NCBI GenBank assembly: GCA_001626925.1
Contig: LUOR01000004.1
Coordinates: 56,332-120,331, forward strand
Length of the DNA stretch: 64,000 nt
Origin: Moraxellaceae bacterium REDSEA-S32_B1
GTDB lineage: Bacteria > Pseudomonadota > Gammaproteobacteria > Pseudomonadales > Moraxellaceae
Direction: 5' to 3'
Under the pieces are notes generated by a model. It was not told the DNA's origin, did not search any database, and saw only the letters and a program-made list of their open reading frames with translations. Both the position numbers and the translations under genes were made by a program. Positions 46,789-55,448 of this stretch are shown here, piece by piece (the first letter of the stretch is position 1; every line of letters begins with the position of its first letter).

Positions 46789-47079
46789 CTAGCGAAAACC
46801 ATCCATTCGGAATTTTATTTCAAGCAAATGAAAGCCAAATTGACTTTTGATGGGGCCATGCAGTTTGCGTTCTTCTGCGCTAAAAACTAATTTATCAATT
46901 ACTGGAACGAGTTGTCCTTTCTTGACCTCGCCGAGTTCACCACCACGTTTTGCGGAGTTACAGGTGGAATGTTGCTTTGCGATCTTGGCAAAATCTGCAC
47001 CTGCGAGGATTTTTTGCTTAAGCGCTTCGGCAAGTGCTTTGTCTTTGACCAAGATATGGCGAACGATCGCAGTCTTCAT
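46789..47079 (-). CDS. ppiC: Peptidyl-prolyl cis-trans isomerase, parvulin type
   Basis: Minimal single-domain parvulin of 96 residues: AIVRHILVKDKALAEALKQK, ADFAKIAKQHSTCNSAKRGGELG and KSQFGFHLLEI are the three family blocks. No signal peptide, so cytosolic, as E. coli PpiC (Par10). Its ATG overlaps the mutM stop codon by four bases (ATGA), so the two are translationally coupled. Confidence 0.95.
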   Translation of the reverse strand: MKTAIVRHILVKDKALAEALKQKILAGADFAKIAKQHSTCNSAKRGGELGEVKKGQLVPVIDKLVFSAEERKLHGPIKSQFGFHLLEIKFRMDGFR

Positions 47080-47969
47080 TTAACCACTCCTTTTGTTTTT
47101 TTCGCACTGACTTGAGTCACCTTTTTCTTCGATTTTGTTGCGGTTGTTTTTATCTTTACCTTTTTCAAAGGCTGACATTGCGGACAAAATGCACTGGCTC
47201 GTTGTCCGAGTTTGATATTTTCGATCGGTGTTTCGCAGTTGACACACATCTCGCCGACACGCCCATAGGCAAGTAAGGTCTGTTGGAAATAACCATTCTC
47301 ACCACCTGCATTGGTATAATCTCGCAAGGTCGAGCCACCGAGTTGGATGGCATGTGCTAAGACTTTTTTAATCTCTGCGACCAAAGCAATTACCTGCGCT
47401 TGGCTTAAACTATTGGCAGGCTGAGCAGGGTGAATCGCGGTGTTAAAAAGACATTCTGTGGCATAGATATTGCCCACACCGACCACAATATGATTGTCCA
47501 TCAAAGCGACTTTAATGGCGACTTGTTTGGTTTTTAATTTTTCAAATAAATAATCTGCGTTGAAATTATCCGATAAGGGTTCTGGACCAAGTGAATCCAG
47601 TAATTTTTCTTGATGCATTTGATCCAGCCAAAGCAAGCAACCAAAGCGTCGTGGATCGTGGTAACGCAGATGAATATCGCCAAAATCAAAGACCACATGA
47701 TCATGCTTTCGTAACGTAGTGTTGGGTTCGCAGAGGCGAAAGCTACCTGACATGCCGAGATGCCAAAGCATCTGTTTTCCCTCAAAATCGGCGATGATGT
47801 ACTTTGAGCGACGACTTAAATGATTGAGTGTTAAGCCAATGAGTTGTGAAAGATCGTCAGGCACAGCCCAACGCAACGATGATTGATACACCGTGACATC
47901 GACTAAACGCAATCCGAGAAGTGGCTCAAGACTGGATTTGGTGGTTTCGACTTCAGGGAGTTCGGGCAT
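47076..47969 (-). CDS. mutM: Formamidopyrimidine-DNA glycosylase (Fpg)
   Basis: Base-excision repair enzyme removing 8-oxoguanine. ATG 47969 gives MPELPEVETTKSSLEP with the catalytic Pro after Met and Glu at the third position of the mature protein. The C-terminal zinc finger is CVNC-16-CPQC and the helix-two-turn-helix is present. A lysine-rich tail of about 30 residues (QPLKKVKIKTTATKSKKK) follows the zinc finger, making it 297 residues, longer than the usual 270-275. Upstream frame beyond 47969 is not family-like. Coupled to ppiC. Confidence 0.96.
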   Translation of the reverse strand: MPELPEVETTKSSLEPLLGLRLVDVTVYQSSLRWAVPDDLSQLIGLTLNHLSRRSKYIIADFEGKQMLWHLGMSGSFRLCEPNTTLRKHDHVVFDFGDIHLRYHDPRRFGCLLWLDQMHQEKLLDSLGPEPLSDNFNADYLFEKLKTKQVAIKVALMDNHIVVGVGNIYATECLFNTAIHPAQPANSLSQAQVIALVAEIKKVLAHAIQLGGSTLRDYTNAGGENGYFQQTLLAYGRVGEMCVNCETPIENIKLGQRASAFCPQCQPLKKVKIKTTATKSKKKVTQVSAKKTKGVVK

Positions 47970-48125
47970 GGAAAAGTATATGGTTAAAATTGAGTGTGGG
48001 TATTTTAACACTTTCCAAGCATAGGAGTATTTCAGAAATGATGTGCATTGTCCAAAGGAAGCCAGCAAATCTAAAATATTTCAACAATATTTTTGCTTGT
48101 TGTATGCAGACAAAATAAGCAGCCA

Positions 48126-48383
48126 CTATTTATTAAAAATAAATAAGCTCCACATATCATTTTGATTATCCCAATAGAACAATTCTGCAGTGATTAAGTC
48201 TTGATGGTTGATCCATTGATCTTTTCCCACTTTATCCGAATAGCCCGAGCTAATCAGTAGGGCTTCATCGGTGATCTCCATTACCCAACCTTGAATGGTC
48301 GAACCATTCGCCAGTTGGATTTTCTGTTGATTACCTGCTTCAGCAAATGTAATCAGACGCTCAACGAGCTGTTCAGTATTCAT
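48126..48383 (-). CDS. Small hypothetical protein (beta-rich)
   Basis: An 85-residue soluble protein of unknown family. After an N-terminal helix (TEQLVERLITFAEAGN) comes a strand-turn pattern IQLANGSTIQGWVMEITDEALLIS, reminiscent of small beta-barrel (Sm-like or SH3-like) folds, and a Trp-rich end (YWDNQNDMWSLFIFN). No membrane segment. It follows the M23 peptidase gene on the same strand after 37 bases. Confidence 0.65.
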   Translation of the reverse strand: MNTEQLVERLITFAEAGNQQKIQLANGSTIQGWVMEITDEALLISSGYSDKVGKDQWINHQDLITAELFYWDNQNDMWSLFIFNK

Positions 48384-48420
48384 ATCGTTTGATTTTTAAC
48401 AATTGGAAATTCAAAGTATT

Positions 48421-48993
48421 TTAACGCAAATAAGGATAAGGGTTTACAGCATTACGCCCTTTACCACCCAAATAAATCCCATAATGTAAATGTGGTGCAG
48501 TACGACTTGCATTGCCTGTACTCCCGACATAGCCGATCAAATCACCCTTGCGTAGCGTATCGCCAACTTCCAAGCCACGTTTGTGCTTTTGTAGGTGTGC
48601 ATAATAATGCCATGAGCCCGCAGGTCCTCTAATCCAAATCACTTTGCCACCCAAGCGATTGTCTTTCATATCAGCGATGATGCCTGATGTGGTGCTATAC
48701 ACTTTGGTACCATGTTCTGCCATGATGTCGATGCCTTCATGGGTTCGACCACTACTGCGGGATGCACCCCATGTATCACGTAATGCCTTGCGAGATACGC
48801 CCTTCACAGGGACTGGAAGACGAGTTGCCAAGTTTTGGCGTTGTAGTTGTTGTACTTTGGATGGGTCAAGTGGCGTGCGTTTCACTGGTTTTGAGGCACA
48901 AGCAACGACCAATATGGCAAATGTAAAAACGGTAAAAAAATGAATCAATCGCTTTAGAATGTTGAAATCATTGCATTGACGAGTTTGTGGCAT
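48421..48993 (-). CDS. M23-family lipoprotein peptidase (LytM domain)
   Basis: A 190-residue protein with an N-terminal signal and lipobox (FAILVVAC), then a LytM/M23 domain. Zinc ligands HEGID (His, Asp) and HLHYG (His) are all present, so the enzyme may be active rather than an EnvC/NlpD-type regulator. No LysM domain. Substrate would be peptidoglycan cross-links. It precedes the small beta-rich protein gene and follows mutY on the same strand after a 38-base gap. Confidence 0.88.
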   Translation of the reverse strand: MPQTRQCNDFNILKRLIHFFTVFTFAILVVACASKPVKRTPLDPSKVQQLQRQNLATRLPVPVKGVSRKALRDTWGASRSSGRTHEGIDIMAEHGTKVYSTTSGIIADMKDNRLGGKVIWIRGPAGSWHYYAHLQKHKRGLEVGDTLRKGDLIGYVGSTGNASRTAPHLHYGIYLGGKGRNAVNPYPYLR

Positions 48994-49031
48994 CGTTTGA
49001 AATATCCTTTTCTTTTACTGCATTAATCCAT

Positions 49032-50171
49032 CTAAACCATTTTAAAATGATTAACGACTTTTTGCATCGCAGTGGGAATCGCTACATTTTCTAAGTCTTG
49101 TATAGCATAATATTGCGCTGAAAACTGTTGCTGTAATTGTTTCGCGTGATCTGCTGTAACGATAAAACGATGACAATTCAAAAGCCAAGTAAAATGGGTA
49201 AATTGATGTTTAATCTGTACGATATCAGACTCTTGCAATCCATAATTTTCGATCAGAATTTTAAATTCATCTTTCTGCGCATTGGTTTTCTCACGGCTTT
49301 GTTCAATGATCGGTAAACAATGCAGTCCCCCCCAAATGCCTTGCTCAGGGCGTTTGTACCATAACCATTGATTCTTAAATTCAATAATCAGTACATCCGC
49401 ATGTTTAATTGGAACAGCTTTCTTAAATTTTTTCTGTGGAAAATCAAGCACCCGATCTTGTGCGAAAGCTTGGCAATTTGTTTGCATCGGACAGTAGATA
49501 CACAGCGGTTTTTTGGGTGTACATATAGTTGCGCCAAGATCCATGATTGCTTGGGTATATGCTGCATGATCGGTTTCAGGGACGAGTGCAGTGGCAAGTT
49601 GCCAAAGCAATTTATCATTTTTTGAGCTACTCAAATCACCTGAAATAGCAAAAAAACGAGATAGCACACGTTTCACATTGCCATCTAAAATCACACCAAA
49701 TTGTCCCAAGCCGAGTGACATCAGTGCGCCTGCGGTTGACCGACCTACGCCTGAAAGCGCCATCCAACCGTCTAAATCAGTTGGTAAACTGCCTTGAGCA
49801 ACGACTTGCCGAGCGGCTTTATGTAGATTGCGAGCACGTGCGTAATAGCCCAAACCTGCCCAATACGGTGCAACCTCGTCCCATTCTGTTTTTGCCAAAT
49901 CTTGCACTGTCGGAAAACGCACCATAAAACGATCAAAATAACGCAACACGGTTTTCACTTGAGTTTGCTGAAGCATGATTTCAGATACCCACACTTTGTA
50001 GGAATCATCTTTGACCTGCCACGGTAGATCATGGCGACCGTGCTGTGCAAACCATTTCAGTAAATTTTGGCTAAAAATCTGCTGATAATGCGCACTGTCT
50101 GTAGTCACTTTTCCTACAAGTTGTGCGAATTCATTGTTTGGATTTTCTGGCTGAATAAGGCGATTTGGCAT
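49032..50171 (-). CDS. mutY: A/G-specific adenine glycosylase MutY
   Basis: Removes adenine mispaired with 8-oxoguanine, complementing MutM. The 379 residues show the helix-hairpin-helix (LPTDLDGWMALSGVGRSTAGAL), catalytic Glu in VSEIMLQQTQV and Asp in ILDGNVKRVL, the iron-sulfur ligands Cys-6-Cys-2-Cys-5-Cys (CTPKKPLCIYCPMQTNC) and the C-terminal MutT-like domain that reads 8-oxoguanine. Start at ATG 50171 has a weak ribosome site. Confidence 0.96.
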   Translation of the reverse strand: MPNRLIQPENPNNEFAQLVGKVTTDSAHYQQIFSQNLLKWFAQHGRHDLPWQVKDDSYKVWVSEIMLQQTQVKTVLRYFDRFMVRFPTVQDLAKTEWDEVAPYWAGLGYYARARNLHKAARQVVAQGSLPTDLDGWMALSGVGRSTAGALMSLGLGQFGVILDGNVKRVLSRFFAISGDLSSSKNDKLLWQLATALVPETDHAAYTQAIMDLGATICTPKKPLCIYCPMQTNCQAFAQDRVLDFPQKKFKKAVPIKHADVLIIEFKNQWLWYKRPEQGIWGGLHCLPIIEQSREKTNAQKDEFKILIENYGLQESDIVQIKHQFTHFTWLLNCHRFIVTADHAKQLQQQFSAQYYAIQDLENVAIPTAMQKVVNHFKMV

Positions 50172-50261
50172 GAATTAGTAGGGAAATTGCATTGATCGAA
50201 TGGCATATCGGTAAAATTTTATCATGCTTTAAATAGAGAAATTTAAATCATCAAAAATGAG

Positions 50262-50290
50262 CACAAAAAACCGAGCACTGTGCTCGGTTT
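50262..50290 (-). terminator. Rho-independent terminator of the dodecin gene
   Basis: The perfect hairpin AAACCGAGCA-CTG-TGCTCGGTTT is followed, on the minus strand, by TTTTTT. It lies 47 bases beyond the dodecin stop codon. Confidence 0.92.
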
Positions 50291-50336
50291 AGATTATCTG
50301 TGATTTGTGAGTTTACAGCACGAAACTACGTACAAC

Positions 50337-50555
50337 TTATTTTAAATCATCATCGCCATCAATAATGAAACTGACGATCATCATCACATTATAGCTACTG
50401 ATATTACCGTCTTTAATACGTACTTTTTGCTCTTTGATCCACGCACCTTCTACATTTTTCACCGTCTTATTGACACGTGCAATACCTTGCTGAATAGCAT
50501 CTTCAAAACTCTTGCTTGAGCTACTACTAATCTCGACATTCTTAGCAACTGACAT
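50337..50555 (-). CDS. Dodecin family flavin-binding protein
   Basis: Dodecins form 12-mers that store or quench flavins. The 72 residues contain the family pattern VAKNVEISSSSSKSFEDAIQQGI, KNVEGAWIKEQKVRIKDGNIS with the flavin-stacking Trp, and VMMIVSFIID. Ribosome site AAGGAG is 6-10 bases before ATG 50555. Monocistronic between two hairpins. Confidence 0.93.
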   Translation of the reverse strand: MSVAKNVEISSSSSKSFEDAIQQGIARVNKTVKNVEGAWIKEQKVRIKDGNISSYNVMMIVSFIIDGDDDLK

Positions 50556-50785
50556 GATACAACTCCTTGTTTTATGATCAAAAAATAATTGATCTCAAAA
50601 AACATTTAAACAATGAGTTTAGAGATTAATTATTGGGAACATTATTTAAGTCATCCAAGATCGTTGGTCTTGGTATAAAATTTAAACTAACAGGAATCGT
50701 AAAGTTTTAAAAAATATAAGATGTAATGGGTGTAACAATGCACAAGGGTTGTGCTGTGCTTTGGTAATTTTTTAATCAATGATTG

Positions 50786-50821
50786 GTTTAAAAGAAAAGT
50801 TTAAAAGAAAAGTTTAAAAGG
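50786..50821. repeat. 13-bp tandem repeat (2.8 copies)
   Basis: The unit GTTTAAAAGAAAA occurs twice in a row, then GTTTAAAAGG. It lies in the 320-base AT-rich gap between dodecin and the lipase gene (50556-50845), which otherwise holds only the dodecin promoter. Confidence 0.7.
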
Positions 50822-50845
50822 AATAATCTAAAAAAGCGCAGTATA

Positions 50846-50871
50846 GAAAAATCAGGCGAAAAGCCTGATTT
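50846..50871 (-). terminator. Rho-independent terminator of the lipase-like gene
   Basis: AAATCAGGC and GCCTGATTT form a 9-bp stem with a 5-base loop, followed by TTTTC on the minus strand, just beyond the hydrolase stop. Confidence 0.85.
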
Positions 50872-50882
50872 GTTGGACTGCA

Positions 50883-52238
50883 TTAGGTTTCGACGATTCC
50901 TGCCATCTCATACATTTCTTTGCTTTGCAAATGTTCGTGATCAGCTTGTGTGAGATTTTCGATACGCTTCGTCGGTTCAGACAAATTCTCAGGATAAAAC
51001 CAACGTGTGATCTGTTCAGCGACCTGTGAGTGATACTGGATTTCCATGTGGTTTAAACCATAGAAAACCGCTTTGTGTGGCTCAGGCACATTGAGTTGAT
51101 ATTTTGGATTTGGATGTTCACCAAGTGCACTACTGACACTCACCAAATAGTCGCCAACCACTTCTAAAGCTTTGGATTGTTTTGGTTTAGTTTCAATGGT
51201 GCCTGCGACCAAGAAGCTATTAATGCGGCGTGGTAAAGGTGCTGTTTTACGCACATCGGTCAGCGTACCTGTACGGACTTCAAGGTGTTCCCAATCATCA
51301 TCACGGACACTTCCGTAGCGTAAGTCGAGAATACCGTCGCTTCGAATCTGTGTAAGGCGACCAATACGATTGAGAATCGGGAAACGCCCTAAACGATCCT
51401 GAAGCATAAAGCCAAGGCGCTCAAGCACAGCACCATGATGCGGTGAGCCGATACAGACCAAATTGCCAACTTTGTTGATCCAATGGTGTACATTTTGTTT
51501 GCCGTAGAACAGCGCACTACGTGATACTAGACCGCCCATACTGTGACCAATCAGATCGATACTGGTAATCTCAGGATTTCGTTGCAATAAGTCTTCGATC
51601 TGACGTGCAAAGGTTTTGCCATTGGCAGAAATGCGACGTCCAGTGTTGTAGTTCAGATAAATGATGGTGTTGTTATCACGCTGAGCAAGTAGGTGCTCAC
51701 CAATGCCTGCGTGGCTACCTTTCGCCCAAGTCAGGTGATTCATACATAGACCATGTACCAAAATGACCACACGACCTTTCAAATCTCCTTTTTGCAATTG
51801 CCCATAGTGATCATAAAACACCATCGGTAGGGCGATCGGGTTGTGATGACTACGCAGATAGTTGCCCATCACACCATTGATCGCACCGACCAGATAGTGC
51901 ATCGCAGGCGACATGGTTTTTTCTTGGAGTTTTGGAAAACGGAAATTGATATGGCGCAAAGCAGGCGCCAAGATGTGCGTCCCATAATTTTGCGCAAAAC
52001 TATATCCATGATGAAATAAAGTTTGCACCAGTGGCTTTTCTAAGATTCGGTTGGATTGTTCTTGAGTAAAACCGAGGGTTTTGAGCAAGACCTCACGATG
52101 AATCATCTGCATCGTATCGTGAATGCCAAGTAAGTTCACCGTGACTAACTGTGCCAATCCTTCTAGGACGTCTGCTTGATGAGGTGGGGTCGAATCCCAG
52201 CGACAGTAGGTTTCTTGTAGCGGTGTTAAGCTTGCCAT
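50883..52238 (-). CDS. Alpha/beta hydrolase (PGAP1/lipase-like)
   Basis: A 451-residue hydrolase. GAGG seven bases upstream supports ATG 52238 (MASLTPLQETYCRW). The N-terminal 150 residues are helical and unassigned; the hydrolase core shows the oxyanion segment VVILVHGLCMNHLTWAKGS, the nucleophile GHSMGGLVSRSA and the late His (LNHMEIQYH). No signal peptide, so cytoplasmic or membrane-associated. Natural substrate unknown; the lipase class 3/PGAP1-type annotation is by similarity of the motif only. Confidence 0.82.
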   Translation of the reverse strand: MASLTPLQETYCRWDSTPPHQADVLEGLAQLVTVNLLGIHDTMQMIHREVLLKTLGFTQEQSNRILEKPLVQTLFHHGYSFAQNYGTHILAPALRHINFRFPKLQEKTMSPAMHYLVGAINGVMGNYLRSHHNPIALPMVFYDHYGQLQKGDLKGRVVILVHGLCMNHLTWAKGSHAGIGEHLLAQRDNNTIIYLNYNTGRRISANGKTFARQIEDLLQRNPEITSIDLIGHSMGGLVSRSALFYGKQNVHHWINKVGNLVCIGSPHHGAVLERLGFMLQDRLGRFPILNRIGRLTQIRSDGILDLRYGSVRDDDWEHLEVRTGTLTDVRKTAPLPRRINSFLVAGTIETKPKQSKALEVVGDYLVSVSSALGEHPNPKYQLNVPEPHKAVFYGLNHMEIQYHSQVAEQITRWFYPENLSEPTKRIENLTQADHEHLQSKEMYEMAGIVET

Positions 52239-52675
52239 AGTATTTCCTCGGCGGGGTATGTGCTTTTGCACGTCCTGAGTGCAAGTTCACAACTCTTATT
52301 TTATCTATCCAATGTCCTTAAAAACATAACGCATCCAACATGATCATAACGCTAATCTTGTTAGACAATATACCTTGTCAAAATGATTATTTACTCTGCA
52401 ATGCATCTATGCGAAATGTTGCATACCTTGAATATAACACGTTCTCGGCATTCGGCAAGTTCTACTAAAGTGTTTATGTAAAAAGAGAAATTTGCCTGAA
52501 CAATAATGAAAAATAACCGACAAAAAGTGCAATAAGCAGTCATAATTTGTCGTGATAAAACGAGCAAATCGTACAAATACTTTTAAAAGCCTAAAAATTA
52601 CTGTAAAAATACGCACAGTATTTAAAAACAATGTTTGTCATTTTTGCCGTCTATTTTAATAGGGATAACGATAAC
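52239..52675. other. Intergenic region between the hydrolase and parE
   Basis: About 440 AT-rich bases between divergent genes, holding their promoters. Short frames on the minus strand (52391-52631) look non-coding. No RNA or repeat was recognised. Confidence 0.55.
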
Positions 52676-54556
52676 GTGTCATATACCGCCCAATCGCTCG
52701 AAGTCTTATCTGGTCTTGATCCTGTACGCCGTCGTCCAGGCATGTATACCGACACCACTCGACCAAACCATTTGGCGCAGGAAGTGATTGATAATGCGGT
52801 TGATGAGGCGCTCGCAGGACACGCCAATAAGATCAAAATCGTGGTTCATGCTGATGGTTCGCTCTCTGTTGAAGATAATGGACGTGGCATGCCTGTCGAT
52901 ATTCACCCTGAATATGGACAAAGTGGTATTGAAATTATCCTGACCAAACTGCACGCAGGCGGTAAATTCAGCGATAAAAATTATGAATTTTCAGGTGGTT
53001 TGCACGGTGTCGGTATTTCAGTCGTCAATGCGCTGTCTACGCAAGTCAACGTCACAGTTCAACGTGATGGCAATCTGTACAAAATGGACTTTGCTGATGG
53101 TGAGCCGACTCAGCCATTGCAAGTGTTCGAAGGCAAAGCGCCAAAACGTGCCACAGGAACAACGGTTCATTTCTTACCGAATCCAAAATATTTTGACAGT
53201 CCAAAATTCGCCTTAAAAGTCTTAAAGCACAACCTCAAAGCTAAAGCGGTACTCGCTGCGGGCTTGCATATCGAATATATCGATGAAATTAACAATGAAA
53301 AAATCGAATGGCAATTTGAAAATGGCTTGCTCGACTATCTTCGAGATGAAGTACAAGACCGAGATATTCTGCCTGAAATTCCCTATGTATCGAGTGGAAA
53401 AGTCGATAAATCCAGTTGTGAGTTTGCCATTTGCTGGAATGTTGAAGGCGGTGAAGCCGTCCAAGAAAGCTATGTCAATTTGATTCCAACCGCACAAGGT
53501 GGTACACACGTCAATGGTTTACGCTCAGGCATTACCGATGCACTGCGTGAGTTTTGTGAATTGCGCAGTCTACTCCCACGAAATTTAAAAATTTCTCCTG
53601 AAGATGTCTGGGATGGCGTGAACTTTATCCTGTCGTTGAAGTTCCAAGAGCCACAATTCTCAGGGCAGACCAAAGAGCGTCTATCAAGCCGTGAAGCCGC
53701 AGGGATTGTGCTGAATATTGCCAAAGATGCTTTTGCACTGTGGTTGAATCAATATCCAGAGATTGCCAAACAGCTTGCCGAACTTGCCATTGCTAAAGCA
53801 GGACGACGCTTAAAAGCCGCAAAAAAAGTCGAACGTAAAAAAATCACTTCAGGCCCTGCATTACCCGGAAAATTAGCGGACTGTGTCGGTTTAACTCGTG
53901 AAGATTCCGAACTGTTCATCGTCGAGGGTGACTCTGCGGGCGGAAGTGCTAAACAAGCTCGGGATAAGAATTTTCAAGCGATCATGCCGATTCGAGGCAA
54001 AATTCTCAATACTTGGGAGGTGGCTTCGGATGAGGTGCTTGCCTCGCAAGAAGTGCATGATATTGCCATTGCCATCGGTGTCGATCCTGGCAGTGATGAT
54101 CTGTCTGAGCTACGTTACGGTAAAATCTGTATTCTTGCCGATGCGGACTCGGATGGCTTGCATATTGCCACTTTGCTCTGTGCGTTATTCGTGCGTCATT
54201 TTCCAAGTTTAGTGGAAGAAGGGCATCTCTATGTGGCGATGCCACCGCTGTATCGGATTGATATTGGCAAAGATGTGCGCTATGCGCTGGATGATGATGA
54301 GCTCGATGGCATCTTGAAAAATGTCAAAGGCAATAAAAATCCGCAAATCACTCGATTCAAAGGATTGGGCGAGATGAATGCGATCCAACTGCGTGAAACC
54401 ACGATGGATCCTGATACACGTCGCTTAGTGCAATTAGATTTGGACGATATTCACTTTACAGCGAGTCTACTGGATAAGTTGCTTGCTAAAAAGCGTGCGC
54501 CTGATCGTAAGCAGTGGCTTGAGCAAAAAGGCAATTTGGCGGATATTGGGATTTGA
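52676..54556 (+). CDS. parE: DNA topoisomerase IV subunit B
   Basis: ATPase subunit that with ParC decatenates chromosomes; a quinolone-related target. Start is the GTG at 52676 (VSYTAQSLEVLSGLDPVRRRPGMY), giving 626 residues, the expected ParE length; AGGGAT precedes it. The frame continues 15 codons upstream without family similarity. Seen are the GHKL ATPase motifs (QEVIDNAVDEAL, DNGRGMPVD, GGLHGVG) and the Toprim motifs EGDSAGGSA and ADADSDGLHI. parC is not adjacent. Confidence 0.96.
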   Translation: MSYTAQSLEVLSGLDPVRRRPGMYTDTTRPNHLAQEVIDNAVDEALAGHANKIKIVVHADGSLSVEDNGRGMPVDIHPEYGQSGIEIILTKLHAGGKFSDKNYEFSGGLHGVGISVVNALSTQVNVTVQRDGNLYKMDFADGEPTQPLQVFEGKAPKRATGTTVHFLPNPKYFDSPKFALKVLKHNLKAKAVLAAGLHIEYIDEINNEKIEWQFENGLLDYLRDEVQDRDILPEIPYVSSGKVDKSSCEFAICWNVEGGEAVQESYVNLIPTAQGGTHVNGLRSGITDALREFCELRSLLPRNLKISPEDVWDGVNFILSLKFQEPQFSGQTKERLSSREAAGIVLNIAKDAFALWLNQYPEIAKQLAELAIAKAGRRLKAAKKVERKKITSGPALPGKLADCVGLTREDSELFIVEGDSAGGSAKQARDKNFQAIMPIRGKILNTWEVASDEVLASQEVHDIAIAIGVDPGSDDLSELRYGKICILADADSDGLHIATLLCALFVRHFPSLVEEGHLYVAMPPLYRIDIGKDVRYALDDDELDGILKNVKGNKNPQITRFKGLGEMNAIQLRETTMDPDTRRLVQLDLDDIHFTASLLDKLLAKKRAPDRKQWLEQKGNLADIGI

Positions 54557-54582
54557 TGAGTTACGACACGATTCTCTTTGTT

Positions 54583-54894
54583 TTAACGCATCATCACCAA
54601 GAGTATGCCAACGATAAGAACCACTACAGCAATCATCATCCATTTTTTGCTCGATGATTTTGTGAGGTCTTCTACACCTGCTTGACGGCGTGTAAGTTGA
54701 GGATTTGAACTTGCTGGTGGAATGAATTGCGTTTGAGTTTCAGTGATCGTTTTCGTACTGGTCGGGCGATTCTCTTTATTCCATCGGTTGTCATCTAAAG
54801 ATTGCTTTGCATCGGCAAAGTATTGATCTATCGACTGTTTACTTTCAAAAAAATCATCTACATTGGCAAAACTTGTATTATAAAAGTGCTGCAT
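54583..54894 (-). CDS. Tail-anchored membrane hypothetical protein
   Basis: A 103-residue protein from ATG 54894 (MQHFYNTSFANVDDFFESKQSI). Most is polar, Ser/Thr/Gln-rich and probably disordered; the C-terminus is a membrane helix (WMMIAVVVLIVGILLVMMR), so it is tail-anchored. A longer frame to 55050 runs through the rearranged DNA and is rejected. Its start overlaps the end of the upstream gene fragment by 17 bases, a natural operon-like overlap that predates the rearrangement. Converges with parE. Confidence 0.7.
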   Translation of the reverse strand: MQHFYNTSFANVDDFFESKQSIDQYFADAKQSLDDNRWNKENRPTSTKTITETQTQFIPPASSNPQLTRRQAGVEDLTKSSSKKWMMIAVVVLIVGILLVMMR

Positions 54895-55021
54895 GATCCC
54901 ATCTAGGATGTGTTTCATCAATCTGTTCTTTGCCACCATTTTCAAAAAGCACATAAAGCTGACGTGTGCCGTGTTCAATACGCAAAGTTTTGAATTCACA
55001 TGGCGCATGGGTTTCATACAG
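54878..55021 (-). pseudogene. C-terminal fragment of an unidentified gene
   Basis: On the minus strand a frame reading LELYETHAPCEFKTL, then RIEHGTRQLYVLFENGG and ending DETHPRWDHAALL stops at TAA 54878-54880. It has no start codon or upstream half: the open sequence stops at about 55020, where DNA of a TonB-dependent receptor begins. The protein family is not recognised. It overlaps the start of the tail-anchored protein gene, showing that it is the genuine end of a formerly upstream gene. Confidence 0.6.
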
Positions 55022-55260
55022 CTCCAGGGGTGAATTATCAGAGCGAGCAAGTTTTTTCTAGATATAGTGCAATCTCAGCAACTCAGCCTGCATTTGCTTT
55101 AGTGAACTTGATGGCGAGCTACCCGATCAATGAAAAATTGACCGTTTCTGCAAATGCTTATAATGTTTTAGATGAAAAATATTATTCGTATGTGACCGCA
55201 ACATCGAATCGTTATGGTGAACCACGTAATTATGCGTTGACGCTACGTTATAAGTTCTAA
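55022..55260 (+). pseudogene. C-terminal fragment of a TonB-dependent receptor
   Basis: About 79 residues of the last beta-strands of a siderophore-type outer-membrane receptor: GVNYQSEQVFSRYSA, FALVNLMASYPINEKLTVSA, the NVLDEKYYSY turn and the terminal YGEPRNYALTLRYKF with the C-terminal Phe required for outer-membrane insertion. The signal peptide, plug domain and most of the barrel are missing. Left of about 55022 the DNA belongs to another gene on the opposite strand, so the break is a rearrangement and not a point mutation. A terminator follows the stop codon. Confidence 0.8.
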
Positions 55261-55287
55261 CATAGATTTGATTTAAGCTGAACATGC

Positions 55288-55323
55288 AAAATACCCAAAC
55301 CACCGTGTTTGGGTATTTTGTTT
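55288..55323 (+). terminator. Rho-independent terminator after the receptor fragment
   Basis: AAAATACCCAAAC and GTTTGGGTATTTT form a perfect 13-bp stem with a 6-base loop, followed by TTTTG. It survives from the intact receptor gene. Confidence 0.92.
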
Positions 55324-55448
55324 CATTGTGATGAAGAAATGAAAGGACTGTTAAGTAAATTAGACTAAGCAGTTCTGTATAATTACTAGACATTTTTTCA
55401 CAGTGACCTATCATTAAGGCATTGCTAACTCTTGTCAGGTAATTTGCC

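Noticed and set aside
52391..52631. Minus-strand frames upstream of parE
   Set aside because: Low-complexity Phe/Ile/Cys-rich translations of AT-rich intergenic DNA with no ribosome site.
54895..55050. N-terminal extension of the tail-anchored protein (155-residue version)
   Set aside because: The extra codons run through the older gene fragment in the wrong frame and cross the rearrangement junction.
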